A stretch of DNA of 7,671 nt from an uncultured Xanthobacteraceae bacterium. GTDB taxonomy: Bacteria > Pseudomonadota > Alphaproteobacteria > Rhizobiales > Xanthobacteraceae. A model generated the notes under the pieces. It saw only the letters and a list, made by a program, of their open reading frames with translations. It ran no database searches and was not told the DNA's origin. Position 1 is the first letter of the stretch. The number at the start of each line of letters is the position of its first letter. This document shows, in pieces, positions 1 through 6,023 of this stretch. A program made the position numbers and the translations under genes. The stretch is taken from assembly GCA_955652195.1 (NCBI GenBank), contig CATPBC010000004.1:1-7671 (forward strand), given 5' to 3'.

Positions 1-992
1 CGCAGCGCGTCGGCAAGCGACATGGCGCCGAGAAAAAGATAAGCGAGCAGATAATTGATCCCGAGCTCGCGAACCTGCCGCTCGATCTCGGCGCGAACCG
101 TCGCCGGCGAGCCGGCAATGACGGTGCGATCCTCGATGCAGGCTTCGAAATTCGCGCCGCGCGGCAGGTTCAACCGCGAGGTAAGGCCGGTTTCGCCGTG
201 CTTGACGCGCAGCCAATTTAAATGCGCGAGATGCATGTCCACGGCCGGCTTGCCGAAGCGATGCGCCTGCGCATCGCTGTCGGCGAGGAAAATGTGCCGT
301 TGCACGCCAATCGCGGCGCCGCCCGGAAATTCCGGCTTGGGCTGCACTGGACTGCCTCGCTTCTTGAGCGCCGCCTTGTAGGCCTCGATGTTGGCCTTGG
401 CGACCGCCGGCGGTCCCAAAGTGACAAAGTGCAGCCCCTGCTCGCCGGCCCAAGTCGAGCCGATTTCATTCGAGGAGCCATACCAAAACGGCGGATGCGG
501 CTGCTGCAAGGGACGCAATTCAATCGGCACATCCTGGTAGGCAAAGTGCTCGCTCGCATAGTTGAGCGAATTGGTCATTAGGCCGGCGCGGATGCACTTG
601 AAAGCGTCAATGAAGATATCGCGCGATCGATCGTGTTCGACCTTGTGGTATTTCAACTCGTAAGGTGACACGCCGCGTCCGACGCCGACATCGAGCCGGC
701 CGTAACTGAGATGATCGAGCATGCAGATTTCCTCGATCAGCCGCAGCGGCGAATAGAGCGGCAGCAAATAAACCAGCGGACCCAGGCGCATCCGTTTGAC
801 GGTGCGCGCAACGGCGCCGAGATAGACGCCCGGCACCGGCACCATGTTCAACGGCGTGGCGTGGTGCTCGGCAACGTGCAGGCAGTAAATCCCGGCGGCG
901 TCAGCGGCTTCGGCAAAATGGAGGCGCTCGTCGAATAATCGCGTCAGTGGACGGTCGCCGTGCTCGACATGATCAAACAATCCGATCTGCAT
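1..992 (-). CDS. Luciferase-like (LLM class) flavin-dependent monooxygenase, 3' end off the left edge
   Basis: Reading the minus strand from the ATG at 992-990 gives 330 uninterrupted codons, and the frame is still open at base 1. The product begins MQIGLFDHVEHGDRP and looks like a bacterial luciferase-family TIM barrel. It has an EHH motif at residues 42-44 on an early barrel strand, the family-typical YGRLDVGVGRG segment at 97-107, and FWYGSSN at 169-175. Members of this family use reduced flavin (FMNH2) and O2 to oxidise varied organic substrates; the substrate cannot be read from sequence. A purine-rich GGAAGG lies 4 bases before the ATG and supports this start. The gene sits 17 bases downstream of a GlcG-like gene on the same strand, so the two are probably co-transcribed. 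The usual length is roughly 330-400 residues, so most of the protein is visible. The family call is firm; the reaction is unknown. Confidence 0.92.
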   Translation of the reverse strand, partial: MQIGLFDHVEHGDRPLTRLFDERLHFAEAADAAGIYCLHVAEHHATPLNMVPVPGVYLGAVARTVKRMRLGPLVYLLPLYSPLRLIEEICMLDHLSYGRLDVGVGRGVSPYELKYHKVEHDRSRDIFIDAFKCIRAGLMTNSLNYASEHFAYQDVPIELRPLQQPHPPFWYGSSNEIGSTWAGEQGLHFVTLGPPAVAKANIEAYKAALKKRGSPVQPKPEFPGGAAIGVQRHIFLADSDAQAHRFGKPAVDMHLAHLNWLRVKHGETGLTSRLNLPRGANFEACIEDRTVIAGSPATVRAEIERQVRELGINYLLAYLFLGAMSLADAL

Positions 993-1009
993 AATGCCTT
1001 CCGCGCCAG

Positions 1010-1483
1010 CTAATGTTGCGAGGGCAAACCGACCCGCCGACCCATGCCCATGCAATCGGCATCGGTCTTCAGTCCCGCCGCGTGAATGCCGTGGACCGCG
1101 AGCTCCTCGTCGCGGTCTTCGGTATCGCCGGTCACGCCGACCGCGCCTATGACTTCGCCTTCGGCATCGCGGATGAGCATGCCGCCGCCCTCCGGAAAAA
1201 TCTGATCGCCGCTCGCGGCGATAAGGTATCGCATGAAAATTGGCCGCTCCTGCGCTCGTTCGCGGACCAGTTTCGAACTGCGGCCGAGCGAGAGCGCCGC
1301 ATAAGCTTTGCCGTAGGCCATTTCGAACCGGATCATCGACGACCCGTCTTCCTTCTTGAAGGCTTTCACTTTGCAGCCCGGCTCAACCACGATCACGCTC
1401 AATGGCCGGCAATTCAATGCCGCACCGCGCTCGATAATGGCATCGATAATGCGTTCGGCCTGATCGAGTGTGATGGCAGTCAA
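1010..1483 (-). CDS. GlcG/HbpS-like heme-binding family protein (DUF336)
   Basis: This 157-residue protein has the family layout: a helical start (ITLDQAERIIDAIIERG, residues 4-20), a beta strand LSVIVVEPG (28-36) and a middle helix with FEMAYGKAYAALSLGRSS (53-70). It then has the conserved Gly-rich core FPEGGGMLIRD (96-106), followed by VIGAVGVTGD (111-120). The family includes HbpS, which binds heme and degrades it, and GlcG, encoded in glycolate-use operons; many members have no known role. The start is a TTG at 1483-1481. No in-frame ATG lies upstream within the readable leader, and the next internal Met would remove the first third of the domain. A G run lies about 6 bases before the TTG. 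It is the first gene of a two-gene unit with the flavin monooxygenase, so it may serve as a cofactor-binding partner or accessory protein; that is inference. It has no signal peptide, so a cytoplasmic location is likely. Confidence 0.88.
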   Translation of the reverse strand: MTAITLDQAERIIDAIIERGAALNCRPLSVIVVEPGCKVKAFKKEDGSSMIRFEMAYGKAYAALSLGRSSKLVRERAQERPIFMRYLIAASGDQIFPEGGGMLIRDAEGEVIGAVGVTGDTEDRDEELAVHGIHAAGLKTDADCMGMGRRVGLPSQH

Positions 1484-1524
1484 TGGACGCCCCCCGCTTA
1501 TCTTGTGCCAGCTTCCCGCGCGCG

Positions 1525-1532
1525 ATTCTATA
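1525..1532 (-). promoter_or_regulatory. Possible -10 element for the GlcG-like/monooxygenase pair
   Basis: On the minus strand, bases 1532-1525 read TATAGAAT, an AT-rich -10-like box in otherwise GC-rich DNA, about 42 bases before the TTG start of the GlcG-like gene. The matching -35 position (around 1555-1550 on the minus strand, AACAAA) does not resemble TTGACA, so the assignment is weak. It lies in the 86-base divergent gap shared with the ABC operon. Confidence 0.25.
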
Positions 1533-1569
1533 GCGGTTGAGCGCAGGCGTTTGTTCGCCCCTTGCTTAG

Positions 1570-2355
1570 TTGCGCGGAGCGCGCCACATCAGCGCGGTGC
1601 CGCAACTCCCTCCCATAGCTGTCAACCGGCTCGTCAAGATCTACCAAACCGTCCCTGCGGTGGACGGCATTTCATTCACGCTCGCGCCCGGCTCGATTAC
1701 GGCCTTGCTTGGCGGCAACGGGGCCGGCAAGACGACCACCATTGCCAGCATCATGGGTCTCATCACACCAACATCCGGCCGCGTGACAGTGCTTGGAGCG
1801 GAGATGCCGCGGCAGCGTTATCACGTTTTGCATCGCATGAATTTCGAGAGCCCCTATGTGGAAGTGCCGATGCGATTAACGGTACGGCAGAATTTGACGG
1901 TATTTGGCAAGCTTTACGGCGTCGAAGGTCTGCGGGAGCGCATCGCTGAGCTCGGGCATGAACTTAACCTCACCGATCTGCTCGACCGTCCGACAAACAA
2001 CCTCTCGGCTGGCCAGAAAACGCGGGTGTCGCTCGCGAAGGCGCTTGTCAACAATCCCGATGTGCTTTTGCTCGACGAGCCGACCGCTTCGCTCGACCCC
2101 GACACGGCCGATTGGGTGCGCGGTCACCTGGAGCGCTATTGCCGCGAGCACCATGCCACCTTGCTGCTCGCCTCGCACAACATGACTGAAGTCGAGCGGC
2201 TGTGCGAGCGCGTCATCATCTTAAAGCGCGGCCGCATTGAGGACGACGACACACCGGCAAACCTGCTGAGGCGGTATGGCCGACGGACGCTGGAAGAGGT
2301 GTTCCTCGACGTTGTGCGCAGTAACGGCGGCGAGAGCCGGGAGGCGGCGCAATGA
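1570..2355 (+). CDS. ABC transporter ATP-binding protein, ABC-2 exporter type
   Basis: This is a complete ABC ATPase of 261 residues. It has Walker A GGNGAGKT at 48-55, signature LSAGQ at 145-149, Walker B VLLLDE at 165-170, D-loop SLD at 174-176 and the switch His at 203 in ASHNM. The usual Q-loop position falls in MNFESPY (90-96), where Glu or Ser stands in place of Gln. It powers the permease encoded next; the two overlap by 4 bases (ATGA), so they are translationally coupled. The overall type is that of the DrrA/NodI exporters, but the substrate is unknown. The start is uncertain: TTG at 1570 is the first codon after an in-frame stop, and GTG at 1597 would give a protein beginning with PQLPPIAVNRL. 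That N-terminus looks more natural for the family. Neither start has a clear ribosome binding site. Confidence 0.94.
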   Translation: MRGARHISAVPQLPPIAVNRLVKIYQTVPAVDGISFTLAPGSITALLGGNGAGKTTTIASIMGLITPTSGRVTVLGAEMPRQRYHVLHRMNFESPYVEVPMRLTVRQNLTVFGKLYGVEGLRERIAELGHELNLTDLLDRPTNNLSAGQKTRVSLAKALVNNPDVLLLDEPTASLDPDTADWVRGHLERYCREHHATLLLASHNMTEVERLCERVIILKRGRIEDDDTPANLLRRYGRRTLEEVFLDVVRSNGGESREAAQ

Positions 2356-3185
2356 CCCTCCAGCATAGCCTCCAGCAAAAATCCGTCGTCGCGGCTTCGG
2401 CGCAGCGCGTCTCGGCAATGATGCTGCGCCATTGGTATCTGCTGCGCTCGTCGTGGCCGCGCCTGCTCGACCTCATCTATTGGCCGACAGTGCAGATGGT
2501 GACCTGGGGATTTCTGCAATACTACATCGCCAGCAATGCCGGCTTCTTTGCGCGAGCGGGCGGGACTTTCATTGGCGCCGTACTGTTATGGGACATCCTG
2601 TTCCGCGGTCAGCTCGGCTTTTCGATTTCGTTCCTCGAGGAAATGTATTCGCGCAACCTCGGCAATATCATGATGAGCCCGCTGCGCCCGTTCGAGTTCA
2701 TCATCTCCCTCATGGTGATCAGCGTGGTGCGGCTATCGATCGGCGCGGTGCCGGTGACATTCCTCGCGATCGCCTTTTTCGGTTTCAATCTGTACGGGTT
2801 CGGCCTTGCGCTGGTAGCGTTCTTTTTCAACCTGATGCTGACGAGCTGGGCGATCGGAATATTCGTCTCTGGGCTGATTCTCCGTAACGGGATGGGCGCC
2901 GAAAATCTTGCCTGGTCGGTCATGTTTTTGCTTATGCCGCTCGCCTGCGTGTATTACCCGGTGGCCACCTTGCCGGACTGGCTCCAGCCGGTGGCTTGGC
3001 TGTTGCCGCCCACTTACGTGTTCGAAGGCATGCGCACGCTGGTGATCGATAAGGTGTTCCGGCCCGACCTTATGATCGATGCGCTGGCGCTCAATGCGAT
3101 TCTGTTCGCCGCCGGCGTATTCGGCTTTCTCCAGTTACTGCAGAGCGCGCGACGTCGCGGCTCATTGATGCAGAGCGGCGAATAA
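2352..3185 (+). CDS. ABC-2 type transporter permease
   Basis: This 277-residue integral membrane protein is the membrane partner of the upstream ATPase. Its cytoplasmic N-terminus carries a basic, aromatic stretch (MMLRHWYLLRSSWPRLLD, 23-40). Hydrophobic segments follow at roughly 41-60, 71-90, 113-145, 148-176, 186-205 and 243-265, which fits the six-helix ABC-2 fold. The segment between helices 2 and 3 contains FLEEMYSRNLGNIMMSPLRP (94-113), typical of the coupling region in this family. A PPTYVFEGMR motif lies at 219-228, before the last helix; related P..Y.FEGMR motifs are common in exporters of the DrrB/NodJ type. The ATG overlaps the ATPase stop. A homodimer with two ATPases is the expected complex. 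Substrate is unknown, and no neighbouring biosynthesis gene hints at one. Confidence 0.92.
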   Translation: MTLQHSLQQKSVVAASAQRVSAMMLRHWYLLRSSWPRLLDLIYWPTVQMVTWGFLQYYIASNAGFFARAGGTFIGAVLLWDILFRGQLGFSISFLEEMYSRNLGNIMMSPLRPFEFIISLMVISVVRLSIGAVPVTFLAIAFFGFNLYGFGLALVAFFFNLMLTSWAIGIFVSGLILRNGMGAENLAWSVMFLLMPLACVYYPVATLPDWLQPVAWLLPPTYVFEGMRTLVIDKVFRPDLMIDALALNAILFAAGVFGFLQLLQSARRRGSLMQSGE

Positions 3186-3214
3186 CCACCTAAGTTCCAC
3201 GATACTGTGAATGG

Positions 3215-3252
3215 CGCCTATGTAGCTCCCGAATCGGGGAAAGGCGTTGTTT
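3215..3252 (+). terminator. Possible weak terminator after the ABC operon
   Basis: Thirty bases after the permease stop, CGCCT (3215-3219) can pair with AGGCG (3242-3246). Inside this, CCCG (3228-3231) pairs with CGGG (3235-3238) around an AAT loop. TTGTTT follows directly at 3247-3252. The two-tier stem has unpaired bases and the T run is broken, so this is a weak candidate. It is the only structure in the 111-base gap before phaZ; I found no convincing promoter there. Confidence 0.25.
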
Positions 3253-3296
3253 CATATGACCATAAACTGGGAAAGCTTTGCTTTTAAGTTGACTGA

Positions 3297-4718
3297 ATGA
3301 CATACCATCGTCACGATGCTGCGCTGCAGCAAGCCGGGCAGGGTTCATCGATGGCCATTGGGGAGTTTGGGGGCGCGCCGGCTGTGCCGGGCGACAGCGG
3401 CTTCCTCGTCTCGACTCCGCTTTATTGGTTCTACGAAATGAGCCATGCCGCCTTGAACCCTTCGCGGGCCTGGGCGGATGCCACGCGGCTATTCTTCAGA
3501 AACCCTGGTAATCCCCTGTCCTACACCACGTTCGGCAAGTCGGTCGCGGCTGCTTGCGAACTGTTTGAACGCTCGACCCGGCGTTACAGCCGGCCGGAGT
3601 GGCGAATCACTTCGACACTCGTGGGCGGCGAGCGTGTCCCGGTGCGAATCTCCACGGTTTGGCAGCGGCCATTCTGCAACCTGATCTATTTCGAGCGCCT
3701 GTTCGAACATCCGCCGAAGCGGCCGCAGCCCAAACTGCTGATCGTCGCGCCGATGTCGGGCCATTTTCCGTCGCTTCTGCGCGGCACGGTCGAGGCGTTC
3801 TTGCCCAATCACGACGTCTACGTCACCGACTGGGTGGACGCGCGAATGGTGCCCCTGGCGGAGGGACCGTTCGATCTGGATGACTATATCGACTACCTGA
3901 TTTCAATGCTGCACAAGCTTGGCGGCGATACGCACGTCGTGGCGGTGTGCCAACCGTCCGTTCCGGTGCTAGCGGCAGTTTCGCTCATGGAGGCGGACCA
4001 CGATCCCTTCGTGCCGATCTCCATGGTGCTGATGGGCGGACCGATCGACACGCGCATCAATCCGACGGCCGTGAATACGCTGGCCGAAAGGCGCGGCCTC
4101 GATTGGTTCCGCACCCATGTCATCACCAAAGTACCGTTTCCCAATCCGGGCTTCATGCGCGACGTCTATCCCGGCTTCCTGCAGCTCAATGGCTTTGTCA
4201 GCATGAACCTCGACCGCCACATCGAGGCGCACAAGCAATTGTTTCTGCATCTGGTGCGCGGCGACGGCGACTCGGCGCAGAAGCACAAGGAGTTCTACGA
4301 CGAATACCTGGCGGTCATGGACCTTGCTGCGGAATTTTATTTGCAAACGGTGGACACCGTATTCGTGCGGCATGCGCTGCCAAAGGGCGCAATGACCCAT
4401 CGCGGACGCCGTGTCGATCCGGCCGCGATCAAGCGCGTTGCGCTGTTCACCATCGAAGGCGAACATGATGATATTTCGGGCGTCGGGCAGACCGAAGCGG
4501 CGCATCGTTTATGCATCAACATTCCGCCGGATCGCCAAGCCCATTGGCTGCAGCCCGGCGTCGGCCATTACGGCGTGTTCAACGGTTCGCGCTTCCGCTC
4601 GGAAATCGCACCGCGCATTTCCGATTTCGTGCTATCGATGACGCTGTCCGATCGCACGGCGCGCCGCGCTCTGAGTGCGCGATTGTCGGGCAACGGCGCT
4701 GCGCTTCACACGGCCTGA
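3297..4718 (+). CDS. phaZ: Intracellular polyhydroxyalkanoate depolymerase (PhaZ)
   Basis: This 473-residue alpha/beta hydrolase matches the intracellular PHA/PHB depolymerase family, which breaks down stored polyester granules in the cytoplasm to release hydroxyacids or their CoA esters. The N-terminal part has the typical YEMSHAALNPSRAWADATR and NPLSYT segments (46-76). The nucleophile is Cys218 in VAVCQP, where the family uses Cys rather than Ser. The acid is Asp391 or Asp392 in GEHDDISG, and the His is His424 in GVGHYGVF. There is no signal peptide, which agrees with an intracellular enzyme. It is longer than the roughly 400-420 residues of well-known relatives because of about 35 extra N-terminal residues and a tail of about 25 residues after FVLSM. 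Translation might begin at Met19 (3351) instead; neither ATG has a strong ribosome binding site. No PHA synthase or phasin gene is in view. Confidence 0.93.
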   Translation: MTYHRHDAALQQAGQGSSMAIGEFGGAPAVPGDSGFLVSTPLYWFYEMSHAALNPSRAWADATRLFFRNPGNPLSYTTFGKSVAAACELFERSTRRYSRPEWRITSTLVGGERVPVRISTVWQRPFCNLIYFERLFEHPPKRPQPKLLIVAPMSGHFPSLLRGTVEAFLPNHDVYVTDWVDARMVPLAEGPFDLDDYIDYLISMLHKLGGDTHVVAVCQPSVPVLAAVSLMEADHDPFVPISMVLMGGPIDTRINPTAVNTLAERRGLDWFRTHVITKVPFPNPGFMRDVYPGFLQLNGFVSMNLDRHIEAHKQLFLHLVRGDGDSAQKHKEFYDEYLAVMDLAAEFYLQTVDTVFVRHALPKGAMTHRGRRVDPAAIKRVALFTIEGEHDDISGVGQTEAAHRLCINIPPDRQAHWLQPGVGHYGVFNGSRFRSEIAPRISDFVLSMTLSDRTARRALSARLSGNGAALHTA

Positions 4719-4806
4719 CCTCCGCCTTCGGGCGTCCGGCTAAATCTCGCCACCGATTTCTGCATTGTGGCAATATCGCTCTGCGATTGGATTCGGGGGT
4801 CCTCCG

Positions 4807-5580
4807 ATGCCGCATGCGCTGCTTTATCGCCGCCCGAGCGAGCCGCCGAGGATCGAGATTGCTTTCGGCGGCGCGACCTTTCCGATCCGCATCCGTCGGC
4901 ACCGTCAGGCGCGACGTTACACCTTACGTATTCAGGCGGCGGCGCGCGAAGTCGTTCTCACGATCCCGCCCCGCGGCACGCTCAAGGACGCGCGCAACTT
5001 TGCCGAGAAGCACGGCGCCTGGATTGCGGCCCGCCTCGGTCGCTTGCCGCAAGCAGCGCCCTTCGCTGACGGGGCGGTAGTGCCGCTGCGCGGCGAGCTG
5101 CACCGGATCATCCACCGGCAAAGGGCGCGCGGGACCGTCTGGACCGAAAGCGACGGCAATGGCGGGCGGCTTTTATGCGTTGCCGGTCACGTGCCGCACC
5201 TCAATCGCCGGGTGGCCGATTTTCTGCGCCGGGAAGCCAAGCGCGACCTTGAGGCCGCCAGCCGCCGCTTCGCGCGGGATCTTGGCCTGACGATCGATCA
5301 CGTCAGCGTGCGCGATCAGTCAAGCCGCTGGGGCTCTTGTTCGACAACTGGCGTGCTGTCGTTTTCGTGGCGGCTCATTCTGGCGCCAAGCCACGTGCTT
5401 GAGTACCTCGCCGCCCACGAGGTGGCGCATCTCGTCGAAATGAACCATTCGGCACGGTTCTGGCGCGTGGTGAACCGGCTGATTCCGGATCATCAGATGG
5501 CCAAGGCTTGGCTCGATGCCCACGGCGGCGATCTGCACCGCTATGGTTTGCCCGATGCGCCTTGCCAAAGGCAGGCCTGA
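4807..5580 (+). CDS. YgjP-like zinc metalloprotein (SprT/M48-like, DUF45)
   Basis: From the ATG at 4807 this encodes 257 residues. The C-terminal half carries the zinc site: HEVAH at 204-208 (His204, Glu205, His208) and a third His at 214 in EMNHS, the YgjP-family arrangement. The preceding SSRWGSC (172-178) is another family hallmark. The N-terminal part (IRRHRQARRYTLRI...VVLTIPPRG) is the beta-rich domain usual in this family. These proteins are annotated as metal-dependent hydrolases or M48-type peptidases. The E. coli relative YgjP has been assigned UTP pyrophosphatase activity, so a peptidase role should not be assumed. The ATG is preferred over the upstream in-frame TTG at 4765 because GGGGGT lies about 6 bases before it and the residues added by the longer form are not family-like. 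It starts 88 bases after phaZ and may be transcribed with it. Confidence 0.92.
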   Translation: MPHALLYRRPSEPPRIEIAFGGATFPIRIRRHRQARRYTLRIQAAAREVVLTIPPRGTLKDARNFAEKHGAWIAARLGRLPQAAPFADGAVVPLRGELHRIIHRQRARGTVWTESDGNGGRLLCVAGHVPHLNRRVADFLRREAKRDLEAASRRFARDLGLTIDHVSVRDQSSRWGSCSTTGVLSFSWRLILAPSHVLEYLAAHEVAHLVEMNHSARFWRVVNRLIPDHQMAKAWLDAHGGDLHRYGLPDAPCQRQA

Positions 5581-5594
5581 CCTTCGCAAGGCCC

Positions 5595-5644
5595 GACGTT
5601 CACCGGTCTGACGTTCACTGGTCTGACGTTCACCGGTCTGACGT
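5595..5644 (+). repeat. 15-base tandem repeat, 3.3 copies
   Basis: The unit GACGTTCACCGGTCT occurs at 5595-5609, again at 5610-5624 with one change (CACTGG for CACCGG), and exactly at 5625-5639. It is followed by a partial GACGT at 5640-5644. It begins 14 bases after the metalloprotein stop codon, and the stretch around that stop (CCTGACCTTCGCAAGG) looks like a decayed copy. Exact and one-mismatch copies suggest recent slippage, so copy number may vary between strains. The unit carries the palindrome ACCGGT. Confidence 0.9.
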
Positions 5645-5714
5645 GGCGCGGCGGGAACCCGAACGAGCACGACCGAGCGTCGCAGTCGGACACATCAAAG
5701 CCTAAGGCCACCTC

Positions 5715-5731
5715 GCGCCCCCGCGCTTTTT
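5715..5731 (+). terminator. Short GC hairpin with a T run after the metalloprotein gene
   Basis: GCGC (5715-5718) pairs with GCGC (5723-5726) around a CCCC loop, followed directly by five T (5727-5731). The stem is only 4 base pairs, so termination may be partial. It would close the phaZ/metalloprotein transcript about 135 bases after the last stop. Confidence 0.35.
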
Positions 5732-5764
5732 GACGCAGCAGGTAACACTAAACCGTGATCTGCA

Positions 5765-5792
5765 TTGTATTCATTCTGGCGGAGACTATTTT
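5765..5792 (+). promoter_or_regulatory. Possible promoter ahead of the intergenic small-RNA candidate
   Basis: TTGTAT (5765-5770) and TATTTT (5787-5792) are 16 bases apart and lie in a locally AT-rich patch. Both are imperfect matches to the -35 and -10 consensus. The -10 part overlaps a hairpin formed by GGCGGA (5778-5783) and TCCGCC (5792-5797). Initiation would fall near 5799. Confidence 0.2.
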
Positions 5793-5798
5793 CCGCCT

Positions 5799-5916
5799 AT
5801 CAAGGCCGACTGGGCGGCTCCCCATCCCCCGACACCCCGTCGCCCGGTCAGATAAGCCTGAGTTGAGGCAACAACTTACGGACCCCAAGCGCGTAATTTG
5901 CTTGGGGTCTTTCTTT
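5799..5916 (+). ncRNA. Candidate small RNA ending at a strong intrinsic terminator
   Basis: This stretch has no plausible protein gene but lies between a possible promoter and a strong factor-independent terminator, the usual architecture of an intergenic bacterial small RNA of about 115 nucleotides. It can form an AGTTG/CAACT stem in the second half (positions about 5863-5878) and a CGAC/GTCG hairpin near 5830-5841. Between about 5820 and 5838 it has a C-rich, G-poor run (CTCCCCATCCCCC and ACCCC), which could pair with purine-rich ribosome binding sites. I do not recognise a known RNA family. The segment may equally be only a long 3' untranslated region of the upstream gene. Confidence 0.2.
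5881..5916 (+). terminator. Strong intrinsic terminator, plus-strand direction
   Basis: GACCCCAAGC (5881-5890) pairs perfectly with GCTTGGGGTC (5900-5909): a 10-base-pair stem with a 9-base loop, followed by TTTCTTTT (5910-5917). Read on the minus strand, the stem is not followed by a T run, so it acts on plus-strand transcripts. It therefore ends either read-through from the metalloprotein gene or a separate intergenic RNA. Confidence 0.85.
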
Positions 5917-5935
5917 TGTGGGTCTTTCTTTTGTG
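5906..5935 (+). repeat. Perfect 15-base duplication of the terminator tail
   Basis: GGTCTTTCTTTTGTG occurs at 5906-5920 and identically at 5921-5935. The first copy includes the last stem bases and T-rich tail of the terminator. Just beyond it, TGCTTGGCG occurs at 5934-5942 and 5951-5959, with T runs between. Replication slippage is the simplest origin. Confidence 0.9.
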
Positions 5936-5989
5936 CTTGGCGCCCTTTTTTGCTTGGCGGCGCTGCACGCATTCGCGCTTAGCTGCCAT

Positions 5990-6005
5990 GCCTGCTTATG
6001 CAGGC
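5990..6005 (-). terminator. Hairpin just after the glutamate dehydrogenase stop, possible 3' end
   Basis: GCCTGC (5990-5995) and GCAGGC (6000-6005) form a perfect 6-base-pair stem with a 4-base loop, 18 bases past the dehydrogenase stop in its reading direction. No T run follows on the minus strand, so it is not a standard intrinsic terminator. It may stabilise the 3' end of the mRNA. Nothing else in the 5936-6023 stretch looks functional. Confidence 0.3.
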
Positions 6006-6023
6006 TAAAGCTCACGCGCACGC

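Noticed and set aside
1013..1540. A 175-codon plus-strand open frame opposite the GlcG-like gene
   Set aside because: It mirrors the minus-strand gene, has no recognisable domain, and the minus-strand protein has clear family motifs. High GC content makes such shadow frames common.
1570..3185. Idea that the ABC pair is a NodI/NodJ nodulation-factor exporter
   Set aside because: Motifs fit the broad ABC-2 exporter family, but no nodulation gene or nod-box-like element is in view, so a specific name is not supported.
4723..4734. CGCC-TTCG-GGCG hairpin after phaZ as a terminator
   Set aside because: The UUCG-loop stem is only 4 base pairs and no T run follows. Transcription probably continues into the metalloprotein gene.
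5595..5644. Possible CRISPR-like array
   Set aside because: The 15-base units abut with no spacers between them, so it is a simple tandem repeat.
5508..5705. Plus-strand frame that runs through the 15-base repeat and encodes repeated Ser-Asp-Val-His
   Set aside because: Its first third overlaps the end of the metalloprotein gene in another frame. It has no ribosome binding site, and the repeat period alone explains the open frame.
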